Source: Prorocentrum cordatum
Taxonomy: Eukaryota > Sar > Dinophyceae > Prorocentrales > Prorocentraceae
DNA length: 64,000 bases
NCBI GenBank assembly: GCA_963575745.1
Contig: CAUYUJ010015701.1
Location: forward strand, 141,001 to 205,000
Direction of reading: 5' to 3'
Under the pieces are notes generated by a model. It had not been told where the DNA came from. It worked only from the letters and a program-made list of their open reading frames with translations, and did no database searches. A program made the position numbers and the translations under genes. Positions 12,020 through 25,400 of the stretch are shown piece by piece; position 1 is the first letter of the stretch, and every line of letters starts with the position of its first letter.

Positions 12020-15000
12020 GGGACACCGGCGGGACACCAGCGGGACACCGCGGGCCACCAGCCCCCAGGAAGGAATCATTTGGTCCGGCCGCGCCACAGC
12101 CGGAGGCGGGACACCGGCAGGACACCGCGGGCCACAGGCCCCCGGAAAGGAATCGTTTGGTCTGGCCGCGCCTCAGCCGGAGGAGACTTTCTTCTCGCCC
12201 GCCCACGCAGCTACGCCTCGCCCGCACGAACGGCACGCACGAACAAGAAACCGAAACCGATTTCCCGGTAGGGGTGCTCTCCGTTCCATTTCGATCTCAC
12301 CCCCATCCTCTCCGATGGGAGTAGAGTGAAATCAAAGTGGGGTAGAGTAGAGTATGTGAGGGTAAGGCCGGGTAGAGCAGAGTACTTAGAGTCGAATAGA
12401 GTAGGATAGAGTAGTGCGGAGCAGAGTAGAGAAGAGGAACGTAGAGAAGAGTAGAGTAGGGTAGAGTCTGGCCCAGGCGTAGGATACTGAGTGGGCTGGA
12501 TCGAGCCCTGGTCGTATTCTATCAGAGGTTGCGCTTTGCGCGGGCGCTGATGACAGGTCCGCCGCCGCCGTTGCTCACGTCGTCGTCGTCATCGTCGTCC
12601 TTGTCGTCGTCGCCGTCGCCGTCGTTATTGCCATCGTCGTCGCCGTCGTCGTTGTTGCCATGGGGGTGGGGGGGCGGTTCTGGACCCCCCCAATTCATGT
12701 TGCACCCCACATTCATTTTCCAGGGCGGGGGTGGTCCAGACCTCTCCACCAATCTTCCTGGGTGGGGTATCCGGGGCCCCTTGGTTCTTCCTGGGGGGGG
12801 GGCTGGGGTTGGGGGTGAGGGGCCCCCAAGTTTCTGACCCCCCCTTCGGAATTGTTTTAGTCGGGGGGGAGGGGCTCCCCGGTTTCTGACCCCGTCTTAG
12901 AGCATTTGTCTAGCTCGGCGACAGTGGATTGCCTTCCTTCGGTAATTCTTTCGACGGACCCGCCAGGTCAACCCAAGGCACCCGAGTCCTGTTCCTATAC
13001 GTCCTTTGTCCCCCTGACCCCTTGTCTGCGCACATGCCTCGGACAATGGTGGTGTTCGCTTCCCTCTTCCTGAGAGAACTGCGTGATCTTTGAGGCCGAG
13101 TTCGCATTACAGTCAGGACGTTCAGTAAGAAAGGATGCGCGGGCTTTGGAAGGCCCCGTCGACGCATTTCGACTGGGGCTTGCCAGCGAAAGTCGCCAAG
13201 GATGGGCCGGGCCGAAGGGGCAATGATGCAAGGGTATACAACCTTGGCAAGTCGCTCATCCTCACTGTACGCTACGACTCTACACTCACGCAGGTCCGTC
13301 TCCTGCGTAGTTTTCTCAAGGCGAAGTAGTTCGGATTGACAGATCACGCAGTTTTGCTCAAGACCATGTAGTTCTCCAGGTTTCTGGGGGTCTGCAAGTT
13401 CTACGCTCTGTTCGAAGCGACTGCCAATAATATGACCCAATCTCTCGGGATCCCTTCGTCTGTGCGCCCGAGGGGGGGAGGCGGAGGAGGAGGAGGAGGA
13501 GGATGAGGAGGAGGAGGAGGAGGAGGAGGAGGAGAGGAGGAGGAGGAGGAGGAGGAGGATGGAGGAGGAGGAGGAGGGAGGAGGAGGAGGAGGAGGAGGA
13601 GGAGGAGGAGGAGGAGGAGGAGGAGGAGGAGGAGGAGGAGGAGGAGGAGGAGAGTGAGAAGGAGGAGGAGGAGGAGGAGGAGGAGGAGGAGGAGGGGAGG
13701 AGGGGGACGAGGAGGAGGAGGATGAGGAGGAGAGGAAGAGGAGGAGGAGGAGGAGAAGGAGGAGGAGAGGAGGAGGAGGAGCAGGAGGAGGAGGGGGGAG
13801 GGGGAGGAGCAGGAGGAGGAGGGGGAGGGGAAGGACTGCCAATAATATGACCCAATCTCTCGGGATCCCTTCGTCTGTGCGCCCGAGGAGGGGATGCGGA
13901 GCAGGAGGAGAAGGAGGAGGAGGAGGAGGAGCAGGAGGAGGGGGAGGAGGAGGAAGGAGGAGGAGGAGAAGGAGGACGAGGAGGAGGAGGAGGAGCAGGA
14001 GGAGGAGGAGGGGGAGGCGGAGGCGAAGGAGAAGGAGGAGGAGGATGAGGCGGAGCAGGAGGAGGAGAAGTGTGGGGAGGAGGAGCAGGAGGAGGAGGAG
14101 GAGGAGGAGGCGGAGGCGGAGGAGGAGGGGAGGAGGAGAAAGAGGAGGAGGAGGAGGAGGACGAGGAGGAGGAGTAGGTGGAGGAGGAGGAGGAGACGAC
14201 GAGGAGGTGGAGGAGGAGGAGGAGGGGAGGAGGAGGAGGAGGAGGAGAGGAGGAGGAGGAGGAGGACGAGGAGGAGGAGGACGAGGAGGGGAGGAGGAGG
14301 CGGAGGCCGCGGTCCGCGGTCCGCGCGTCACGCTCGCGGTGGGCCGCCTGCGAGGCGGATCGTGCACCGGGACATCGCGGAGGCTGCTAAGAGTGCTCCT
14401 GGCCCAGGGTGCCCCCGCCTCCTCCTCCTCCTCCTCCTCCTCCTCCTCCCCCTCCTCGTCCTCCCGAGCTCCCCGGGACTCGTGAAAGTGTTCTCCGGGG
14501 GGCGGGGGTGGGCTGGCTAGACAATCTGGGGGGCACCTTGGGCCAGGGGCTCTTCTAGCAACACCCGGGCATCAAGAGCCAGAACATCTTTCTCACGAGC
14601 GTCCGCGACGTGAAGTTGGGGGAGCCCAGTGCCCTCTTATTCCTTTGTGTCCTGCGGTTTCAGCCGTTGTTGTCTATGCTGCAAATGTGAGATGTGTGCA
14701 CAAGCGAGCCGATGCACATGCAGTTTATATCCTTGTACATATAATTACACGTGTGCGTTTACACACATACATATACTTATACATATGCATACATGCATGC
14801 ATGCATTCTTGTATCTATACATCTAAATCTATTTAGACAGCCCCACTACCCATCACCCACTATTTAGGCGGTGCTGTTCCTTTCTTCCTTCCCCTCCTCG
14901 GGCTTGTTTCTCTTTCTCTCTCTCTCTCTCTATCCCGCCCTCTTTCTCGCTCTCTCTTTCTCTCTGTCTGTCTGTCTGTCTCTATCTCTCTCTCTCTCTC

Positions 15001-18000
15001 TCCCTCTCTCTTTCTCCCCCTCTTTCTCTTTCTCGTTCTCTCTCTCTCTCTCTATTTCTCTCCCTCTCTCTCTCTCGCACTTGTTTTTCATGTTTCCGCT
15101 TTTGCTCTCTCTCTCTCTTCCTCTCTCTCCTCCTCTCTCTCTCTCTTGTTCTTTGTTTCTATATGTTATCAATCTCTCTCTCTTCCTCTCTCTCTTTCTT
15201 TGTATTCTCTCTCTCTCTCACTCTGTCTTTCTTTTCACTCCCAGATATCCAACACAATTCCTCAGATCACGCAGGGTTTGCGATGTCAGGGGTGCAGAAA
15301 CCCTGTGTTACGATTTGTTTCTTTTGGATTTCTGGGATGAATAATGAGGACGCCATTGGTGAGTTTCTGCCCTCCCGCGAACATTCGGACCAGGAGCTTT
15401 CCCAGGAGCCCCGATCCCCAGAATCCCCAGACCACCAAATATCAAAATGAAGACGTGGCTTCCACGCATCCAAATGAAGACGTGGCTCACCCCAGGAATC
15501 CCCAACTTCCAAATGAAACCGCAGGGTTTGCGATGTCAGGGGTGCGGAAGCCCTGTGTTCTCATTTATGTTTGAGCGAGCGGTGAGGAGCGAGGACGCCA
15601 TGCGTGTTCATTCGGATTTGCCTCCCTCCAGCGGGAATCCAACCCAGGAGCCCTCGCAGAAGCTCCAGTCCCCAGAATCCCAAACATCAACAGATATCCA
15701 CATCAAACACATGGCTTCTTCATTTCGCACCCCAGAAATCCCAAACACTGGGAACAACAGGTTTCCGTACCCCTCATATCGCACACCCCATGTTTTGATG
15801 TGGATGTTCGGATTTCTGGGATGGGAAGGGAGGAACTCCTGCGTGTTCATTCAGATGTGGTTGTGATGCTTGGGACTCTGGGGGCTGGAGCTCCTGCCAG
15901 AGCTCCTTGGTTGAATTTCCGCGGGGGGAGAAACTTGTAACAACCCAAGACGTCCAGTTGACGACGCAAGGCTTCCCCATGCCTGATCGCCGAAAACGTT
16001 TCACATCCAAACGAACACACAGGGTTTCTTCACTCCTGGCATCGCGTTCCTTGCTTTCCAGCACGGAGTGTGTTGGGTGCTCGGGAGGAAAGAGAGCGAG
16101 AGAGAGAGAGAGAGCGAGAAAGAGACATAGAGAGAACGATAAGACACATGAGATATGACGAGAGAGCTAGAGATATATATATATATAACCATCGAGATAG
16201 AGATAGAGAGATAGAGACCACGTACACGAGAACGAACGAGAGAGAGAGAGAGAGAGACATCTGGACATACGCAGAGAGAGAGAGAGAGAGAGAAAAAGTG
16301 AGAGAGAGAGAGAGAGGTATCGAGAGAGACAGACAGACAGACAGAGGCAGACAGAGAGGCAGACAGAGCGAAAGAGAGAGGGCGAGAGAAAAAAAGAGAC
16401 ATATTTCAGATCCAGCTGGATAAAGCTACATCCCGTTTGGAACACAATTGATTTCTCACTGTGGTGTATCGCAACCCAGAACCAGCTGATTATAGTGAGA
16501 CCCCTGTTTGGACAGTGTGCACCCGAAAGAGAATTGAGCAGGTCCCAGGCACAGCTGACCCAGGATGAATTCCTATGGGAATATGCTCATAATCGGATTG
16601 CGTTAGACCCAGCTGATCCCACATATATTCCTCAATCGAATTAGAACTGGGCAGATCCCAGATCCAGCTGATTCCACACATATTCCTACTGGGATTGAAT
16701 TTGAACCTACTTCAGATGGCGCAGATCCCAGATCCAGGTGGTTCAAACTAGATTCCGATTGGAGGCGAATTACAACTCAATTGACATGGAACAGGTATCC
16801 AGCTGATTCGAGTTTGATTTCTACTTGTAGGTAATTCGACTTGACTTGTAATAAGGGCACATCCCAGATCCAGTTGAGTCCAAGTGGGATTTCGATTGGA
16901 ATCGATGTTTTATCGAATTGGAAGGGAGCAGACCACAGGTCCAGCTGCTTCCAAACATGTTCCCAGCGGCATGGAATTATCATCTACTTAGAATTGAGCA
17001 GATCCAAGACCCAGCTGATTTCAAATCGACTCCTATTGGGTCGAATTAGAACCCAAGTGGAATGAAGTTGATCTTGCGTACAGCTATGTCCAATTTGCTG
17101 ATTGCAATTTGATTATTATTGGTTCTTGGTTCAAATCTAGTTGCCATTGAGCGGATCCCAGGCCCAGCTGTTCCCAATTGTTTTCGGATTAACCTCGAAT
17201 TCAAATCGAATTCTAATTAACATGGTGTTGAAGACTAACGCGTAGCATGACATAGCATGGCGTGGCGACACCCCACAGTTGGAGGGGGGTGTCTTCGGCC
17301 CCAACAAATCAACGAATCGGGACCGACTGTGTAATCACTTCCGACGGTCCCGTCGGGAGGCCATTTTTGATTTTGGTGCTTATTTGGAAGGACCAAAGAC
17401 CATGCCGTGGCATGGCACTGGAAAGCGACGCCACCGCTGCAGCGGGAAAATGATTCGGAGCGAGCGGGTGCGCTCAAATTTGAGAGGCCAACGCTGCAGC
17501 GGGAACACGATTCGAAACGAGCGGTAGCCCGAAGCTGAGGCCAGCGCTTCAGCGAGAGCACCATTTCGTACAGAAAAAACCAGCGCGGAAGCGCGGACAT
17601 GAGGGCGCGTAGCCTGACATAGCATGGCACGGCGACGCTCCCAAGGGGGGGGGGGACTTCCGCGGCCCCAGAAATTCACGAATGGACACCGAACGTGTAG
17701 TCACTTCCATTAAGAAGGACCGAAATAATACAATGCCGTGGCATGGCGCTGGAAATGATGACGCCAGCGCTACAGCGGGAGCACGATTCGGAACGAGCGG
17801 CGGTAGCCCGAAAATGAGGCCAGCGCTTCAGCGGGAGCAGCAGTTGACAAAACACCCAAGCGAAGGCCCAACTCTCGGGAATCCTGTGTGTAAAAAGCCT
17901 GTGCGCGGAGGGGGGCCAACACTTTCCCGGACGCCACCGGGGGAGAGATGAAAGTAGCATTCAGAGGGACGAGGGGAGCGAGGAGGAGGGGGCGAGGCAG

Positions 18001-19434
18001 AGGACGCCAGCGAGGAGGCGGGAGTGGAGATCGAGGAGGGGGAGGAGGAGGACAGGCTGAAACGGAGGAAGAGCAGGGTGAGGAGGCGGAGGGTGGCGGG
18101 GGCGAGGAGGGCGGAGACGAACGCGACGGCGACGGGTTCCAGCAGCGGGAGCGCCGCAGGCGCTCTCGCAACTTCAGCATCCACGGCCGCCTAATGGGTC
18201 TTCGCGCGGCCTGCCTGGCCTTGCTGGGTACTTCCGTCTGATGCGGCTGCTTTCCTCAGGCGATCGCAAACATGGATCAAGGGGGCGTGGATTAGCTTTC
18301 GTCGGGCCCCGTTTGTCACGGGAAATCGCGGATTTCCGTCGCCGAGCGAGGCGGCTGTGGCCGCATTTTGGGGAGGGGACCTCCTCCGATCCATGGATTT
18401 GGCGACCGCGCGCCAAATCCCTGGATCGCTGATTCATGTTTGCGCGTCGCCGATTTTCCTTGAAGCCTGAAAGACGCGGACAGGTTCATCCGAACGTGGA
18501 GCCCCCCCAGCTGCTGCGGCAGCAGCTGCTGCTGCTCCTCCCTCCTCCATCCTCCTTCTCCTCCTCCTCCTTTCCTCCTCCCTCCTTCCTTCTTCCTTAT
18601 CCCTCCTCCCTGCTCCCTCCTCCCTCCCCCCCACCTCCTTCCACCCTCTTCCCGTCTCCTCCTCCTCCTTCTCCCCCTCTTACTCCCTCCTCCCCCTCCC
18701 CCTCGAGTTTGCCTTCATCCCCCTGGCGCAGCACTCGTGGCCGTCGACCTCCACGCGGCGGCTCACTGACGCAGTGCGACGACCGTCGGCGGCCGCTCGC
18801 CATCTCTCTCGCATCCCTCTTGCCCTCTCTCCGAGCGAGCGTGGAGAGCAGCATCCGCCCGTCAGAACGCGGTGCTGTGTTGTGCGCGGTCCCTCGGCAA
18901 AGTCGCCCCGGGATGCTCGTCGTGCCGCCCTGCCGGCCTCCCCTCCGCGGCGGGAGGACTTCGGCATTGCCAAAGTCATGCAGGACACTCTGCAGGAGCC
19001 CCCCCCGCGTCGCCGCCGCCGCCGCCGTCGTCTCCGTCGGTCGTCGCCGCGCTCGTCGTCCTGACCCTCGTTAAGGCCCCCCGGGTATCCGGCGTCGTGG
19101 ACATTACAGTCGGGGCGCTGAAGAAAGAACCCTTTTCGTTGGGGAGGGGCTCCGTGTTCCTTAGTTGTTTTACAGTTTGGCCTGGGTTTTCCTGAGGTTT
19201 TCGATGGGACGTCTAAGCTTCACTTTTGGGATCAAGGGGCCTCGTTCCTTATTTGAGGTTCCTTAGGTCAACGCCCCGACAGTATATCAAGAAGGATGGG
19301 CTTGCGCCAGTTCTGGCATCTGGAGGGCCCGATCCAGGCTTTTGGGGGCCATCAGGACTCACGCTCAGGACGACACGCCGGCCCTGGGGCAAAGGTCGGG
19401 TCTTCTCTGCGCGCGCGCGTGCGTGCGTGCGTGC

Positions 19435-19487
<53 letters not shown>

Positions 19488-22400
19488 GGTGTGTATGTGT
19501 GTATGTGCTTGTTTTGTAGGGACCAAGCGGATCGTGGTAGGCTTGAAGGAGATGACGAGGAGGAGCAGGAGTAGGAGGAGGAGGAGGAGGAGTTGGATGA
19601 TGCCTTAGTCCGTGTACCTTCCGTCTTCCACCCGTTGTGTCGTGCTTTTCCGTTTCTACACGCTCTGTGTCTCATTCAATTTGAGGGCTTACTTCCAAAC
19701 CCCCCTCTGAGGCAGTAGCGAGAGCGCGGAGGTTTGGGCCTGGATTGGTCCGCTGCGTCAGCGCCGGAGGGAGGTGGGGATCAGCATGAGACTGGGCGGA
19801 AGATCGGGAAGTCAAGGAGTCCGAGGAGGAGGGGGAGTGCGGAGCAGTCCGAGGAGGAGGGGGAGCAGCAGGGGAGTGGCCTTCCCCTCCGCGTCCTCCT
19901 GCTCCTCCCTTGGCGCTGCTCCGGACGTGGCGAGGCCGAACGATGGCTGTGCAGTCCCCTCTCCCGCTGGCTGGGGATCCGGGGAGCCCCCACGCCGGCA
20001 GGGGGGGAGGTGGCTCCCGTGCGCCGCCCGCCCGCTGGGGTCTTGGAGAGCTTCTGGCATGCTACCAAATGTTGTGCCCGCCCTCCTCCTCCTCCTCCTC
20101 CTCCTCCTGCCCAGCCCCCACGCCTTTGTGGGCCCCAGAAACGGCAGGGCCGTTTTTGTCACCGTTGCCCCAAAAATACCCCTTGAAAATGGAAACGGCA
20201 AAACAACGGCGACCGGACACGGCAACAAAAACGGCTCCAGGATTGGAACCGGAGCCGGAACCGGTCAAACAACGGCGACGGAACCGGTAACAAAAACGGC
20301 GTCGGCACCGGCAAAAAAACGGCATCAAAACGGAACCTGTAAAAGAACGGCCCTGTCGTTTCCAGGGCCCACTAAGCCCCAGACACACCACGTCTTTTTG
20401 GTTGTTCTCCCTGCATGGCCCGAGAGGTCTCTCCCCTCTCCCGCTCGCGCGATCAGCACCCCTCTTGCGTTCGGGTATGCAGCAGGAGATGGTGATCGTG
20501 TGACAGCGGAGCAGGTTCTGCATCGGTTGTGTCGGGCCTCAGGTTTTGAGGAGAAGCCTGGCCGCGCGACCCGCAGCAGGCTCGTGCACCTCGCCCAGTC
20601 CGAGACATCGGTTCGCATGTGGTTGCGAGATCGTGAGGGGCCCAGCCGAGCTCGTGGGCGATAGGAGTGACCATTTGTGTGTCCCCGCTTCCCAGGAGTT
20701 GGTTGGGCAGCTTGCCATCTCATAGCCCGTAGGCCCCGCCCCACGTGGGTTGATTGCCGCTCCACCGCCGCCGAGGCCCCTCAGCCGCACTGCATCTTTT
20801 GCTCGGGTTGTCTTCGGGAGTGTGAGCACCCGTAATGGAGGAGATCAGAGCCGAGGCCCACAGCATGCAGTGAGCATATTTACGCTACCGAGGAACCCCA
20901 CGCACTTATATGATGTCTGGAGTGACGAAGTGAAGCATGTGATGAGGATGTAGGGGCCGCAACCCATCTAAACTAACCTCGGCACCCATCTCTGGTGTTG
21001 AGTTGTTTGAGTTGCTCGCACGGGGGCGGCAGCGCGGACATGGCACATTTGGGCGCCATGACGGGAAGTCACCGAGTGTATGATCACCCTTGGCGGCCAG
21101 AGCAAGAGATTGTTGCTGCTCGAGCCAGAACTGCCCTCTACGCAACCCCTGGATTACAGGCTCGGATAGCGGCCGCGCTCAGAGACCACCACCTGCGGAC
21201 CCCCTAAGGTTACGAGAATATGCCACGCCTGCTACGCCCTGGACAACCTGCTCGGATAGCGGCCTCGCTCAGAGACCACGCCCTGCGCACCCCTATGGCG
21301 TCGAGAAGATGCCATGCCTGCTATGCCCTGGGCGACGGGCTCGGATAGCGGCCGCGCCCAGAGACCACGCCCTGCGCACCCCCTATGGTGTCGAGAATAT
21401 GCCACGCCTGCTGCGCCCTTGACGACCGGCTCGGATAGCGGCCGCGCTCAGAGACCACGCCTTGCGCACCCCCTATGGTGGCGAGAATATGCCACGCCTG
21501 TTCTGCCCTGGACGACGGGCTCGGATTGCGGCCGCGCTCAGAGACCACAACCTGCGCACCCTGTATGGTGTGGAGAAAGTGCCACGCCTGCTATGCCCTG
21601 AACGAGTGGCTCGGATCGAGAGACCACCCCCTGCGCACCCCCTATGGTGTCGAGCCTGCTATGCCTGGGCGACTGGGGCGTGCTGTGCTGTGCTGTGCTC
21701 TGCTGAGCTCCGCTGAGCTGTGCTGTGCTGTGCTGTGCTATTTTGTGCTGTGCTGTAGTCTGCTGTGCTGTGCTGTGCTGTGCTGCTGTGTCTGTGTGTG
21801 AAGAGAGGGAGAAGGAGAGGGAGGCGGCTGAGGATGGAGGAGGGAGGGGAGGTGTCTGTGCGGGAGACGCGGGTGCGACGCGGCAGAGATGAAAACCCAA
21901 CCCCCATGACACATGTGGGGAAGCAGACATGTTGTGCTCGAGTGGGTAAGGCAAACAGACAGACGGATTTTTTTTTTGTATTATTTCATATTACCGTGGT
22001 GGATGAATTGTTGATGGCCCTGGGGTCTGGATGACGGGCTCCAGAGACCGAAATCGAGGGGAACCGTCTGGATTGACGAGAGCATGTCCTTCCCGTCGTC
22101 CTCCTCCCCCCACCCCTTGGGATACAAATGCTATGAGGTGTTTTTCAGACCCGACCATTGCGTGCTCCCACTCAGTTCGGCAAGGTTCCGCTCCATCCGG
22201 TTTCATCCGGGGATCAATCCAGCCTGATTTGTTCCCGCCTGCCCTCCCTACACCCAGCCGTCGTCGTCGCCGCCGTCGACGTTGTCATCGCCGTCGTGGT
22301 CGTCGTCGTCGTCGCCGTCCTCGCCGTCCTCGCCGTCCTCGCCGTCGTCGACGTCGTCGTCGTGCTTCTTTGATTGATTTGCAGTTTGCCTCGGGTATTC

Positions 22401-25400
22401 CTGAGGTCTCCCATGGGGAATCGAAGTTTTACTTCTGGGAGGCAGGGGCCTCGTTCCTTATTTCGGGTTCCGCAGGTCAACGCCCGACTGCAGTGCCCCC
22501 CCCTGGGATTTCCACGGGGCCTCCAGAGCACTCCGGAGGCCTCCCCCCGTGGCGCCCAGGGGCTCCCATGTGGAGCGCGAGAAGCGTGGGGCACCTTGGG
22601 CTTGAGTCGGGCACGTCCCCCTACAGGAGGGATATTCAAACATAGTCCAAACATGGCCTGGCGACGTTTTTGTTTTGTTTGTGACCGTTTTAGAACATCT
22701 CAGTTTTTTGCTGTTCTTTGTTACCTAACAGCGAAGACTGATAGGTTTCTAGTAGGGTCAAAAGAGGGCATCTTGACGCCCCAGGGGGGTCTGGGCGCGA
22801 TCTGGGGGAGGATGCCGGGGATTTTTTTAGCCGACAGTAACGCACTTCGTGGTCTTCGAGTTCCCAGAACTCCATTCCTGGGCATGATTTTGAATGCCCG
22901 GAGCCAACTGTAGGCCACTTCGTGTTCTTCGAGTTCCCAGAACTCCATTCCTGGGCATGATTTTGAATGCTAGGCAATGCTAGGCAGGCTGATGCTGAGG
23001 CTGAGGCAGGCTGAGGCTGAGGCAGGCTGAGGCTGAGGCCGAGGCTGAAGGCAGACTGAGGCTGAGGCTGAAGCAGGCTGAGGCTGAGGCTGAGGCAGGC
23101 TGAGGCTGAGGCTGAGGCAGGCTGATGCTGAGGCAGGCTGAGGCTGAGGCTGATGCAGGCTGAGGCTGAGGCAGGCTGAGGCTGAGGCCGAGGCTGAAGG
23201 CAGACTGAGGCTGAGGCTGAAGCAGGCTGAGGCTGAGGCTGAGGCAGGCTGAGGCTGAGGCTGAGGCAGGCTGATGCTGAGGCAGGCTGAGGCTGAGGCT
23301 GAGGCTGATGCAGGCTGAGGCTGAGGCAGGCTGAGGCTGAGGCCGAGGCTGAAGGCAGACTGAGGCTGAGGCTGAAACAGGCTGAGGCTGAGGCAGGCTG
23401 AGGCTGAGGCTGAGGCAGGCTGATGCTGAGGCAGGCTGAGGCTGAGGCTGAGGCTGATGCAGGCTGAGGCTGAGGCAGGCTGAGGCTGAGGCCGAGGCTG
23501 AAGGCAGACTGAGGCTGAGGCTGAAGCAGGCTGAGGCTGAGGCTGAGGCAGGCTGCAGGCTGAGGCTGAGGCAGGCTGAGGCTGAGGCAGGCTGAGGCTG
23601 AGGCTGAGGCTGATGCAGGCTGAGGCTGAGGCCGAGGCTGAAGGCAGACTGAGGCTGAGGCTGCTGAGGCTGAGGCTGAGGCTGAGGCTGAGGCAGGCTG
23701 ATGCTGAGGCAGGCTGAGGCTGAGGCTGAGGCTGATGCAGGCTGAGGCTGAGGCAGGCTGAGGCTGAGGCCGAGGCTGAAGGCAGACTGAGGCTGAGGCT
23801 GAAGCAGGCTGAGGCTGAGGCTGAGGCAGGCTGAGGCTGAGGCTGAGGCAGGCTGATGCTGAGGCAGGCTGAGGCTGAGGCTGAGGCTGATGCAGGCTGA
23901 GGCTGAGGCAGGCTGAGGCTGAGGCCGAGGCTGAAGGCAGACTGAGGCTGAGGCTGAAGCAGGCTGAGGCTGAGGCTGAGGCAGGCTGGCTGAGGCTGAG
24001 GCAGGCTGATGCTGAGGCTGAGGCTGAGGCTGAGGCTGAGGCTGATGCAGGCTGAGGCTGAGGCAGGCTGAGGCTGAGGCCGAGGCTGAAGGCAGACTGA
24101 GGCTGAGGCTGAAGCAGGCTGAGGCTGAGGCTGAGGCTGAGGCAGGCTGAGGCTGAGGCTGAGGCTGAGGCAGGCTGAGGCTGAGGCTGAGGCTGAGGCT
24201 GAGGCTGAGGCTGATGCAGGCTGAGGCTGCAGGCTGAGGCAGGCTGAGGCCGAGGCCGACGGCAGACTGAGGCTGAGGCTGAAGCAGGCTGAGGCTGAGG
24301 CAGAGGCAGGCTGAGGCTGAGGCTGAGGCAGGCTGATGCTGATGCAGGCTGAGGCTGAAGTCGAGGCTGATGCAGGCTGAGGCAGGCTGAGGCTGAGGCT
24401 GTGACTGCGACTGCCGTTGCCACTGCGACTATCATCGCGAATGCGACTACGACTGCGAGAACAGCAGAATTGTACAACTGGATTCTCATCTGAATCTTAA
24501 GGGGAATGCTTCCAGATATGCTCCTACACATCGCTGTTAGGTTGCTTTGCCGGGATGTTTTTTTTTCTCATCCAACATCCGCCTGCAGGGGGACATGCCC
24601 GACCTAACCTTGGGCCAGGGGCAGCCTCAGCAACCCCAGACCGCTCAAACGCACTGCTTGCCAATGTTTGGGCCTTGGGGTGGACAGGGCTCGTGTCGAT
24701 TCCTCCGATTCGATTCGATTCGACTTCGATGACATCTGATTCCGATTCGATGCGACTTGGGATTCCGATTTGGTTTCCGATGCCTGCCTATTGGAGGCAT
24801 ACCAGCCTGCCGATGTCCGCCGATGCGTTTTTTCCCGACTTGGCTGCCGATTTTCGCCGATCTGATTCATTTCGATCGCCGATCTGACTTATTCGATTCG
24901 ATTCTGGGCTGTCCTGGGTGGAGGGGGTAATTGAGTTCGTTCTAGTTGGAGCGCGGTTGTTGCAAAGTCGCTTCCTGCAGCCGCAGTGGCCCTCCTTTCC
25001 TTCGGCCCTTTCAGCCACACGCAGAGGGTGGTAGGGGGAGGGGAGTCTTTTGAGGAGTGCCCCTGCTTCTTAGTAGGCGCGGGCACGGTCTGTAGATAGG
25101 TGCCAGGCCGGCACCTTCTGAGAAGCAGTTTTCTTTTAAGAAGCCTTTCCCCCTCCCCCTGGCCACCTTCACAGACATCCGGCGCCTCGTTTTATTCGAG
25201 ACGGGCCAGCGACCTCCCGATCGCTTTCCTGGGACGGGCTCCTCATCTCGAGTCGTTGTTTGACGGCCCCGAGGCCCAGCAAAGGTCCCCAGGAGGCCGA
25301 TCATCATGAAAGGCCTCCGTCTCGATGTTTTTTTTAACGCCAGGATCTCAGGTGATTAGGTGATCGCTTTTTTATTCATTGGTTTGCCGATCGGCGCGGG

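Larger units (their letters stand above)
22603..24606 (+). mobile_element. Long MT1 element enclosing a satellite array
   Basis: Left end TGAGTCGGGCACGTCCCCCT, right end GGGGGACATGCCCGACCTA. Flanking ACCTTGGGC at 22,593-22,601 and 24,607-24,615 is a 9-bp target duplication. The first ~80 bp match short MT1 copies (TTCAAACATAGTCC). Instead of ~160 bp the element is about 2 kb, because it holds a 68-bp duplication and the GCTGAG array. Confidence 0.88.

Noticed and set aside
11065-12324. 419-residue His/Ser/Ile-rich frame
   Set aside because: Pure consequence of the ATC microsatellite and 12-mer array.
12910-14367. 485-residue Pro/Ser/Leu-rich minus-strand frame
   Set aside because: It translates TCC repeats opposite the GGA tracts and overlaps a kinase exon on the other strand.
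14559-14570. Use of the AG at 14,557-14,558 as acceptor for the KSQN exon
   Set aside because: It keeps the frame but inserts five residues (QHPGI) between HRDI and KSQN in a loop of fixed length; not plausible for an active kinase, though it cannot be excluded without cDNA.
21314-21601. Repetitive protein gene in the 90-bp array
   Set aside because: Each long frame covers only part of the array and different units need different frames.
22690-24531. 613-residue open frame on the minus strand
   Set aside because: It is the translation of the GCTGAG satellite (Ser/Ala/Gln/Pro/Leu repeats) and crosses the inverted ends of an MT1 element.
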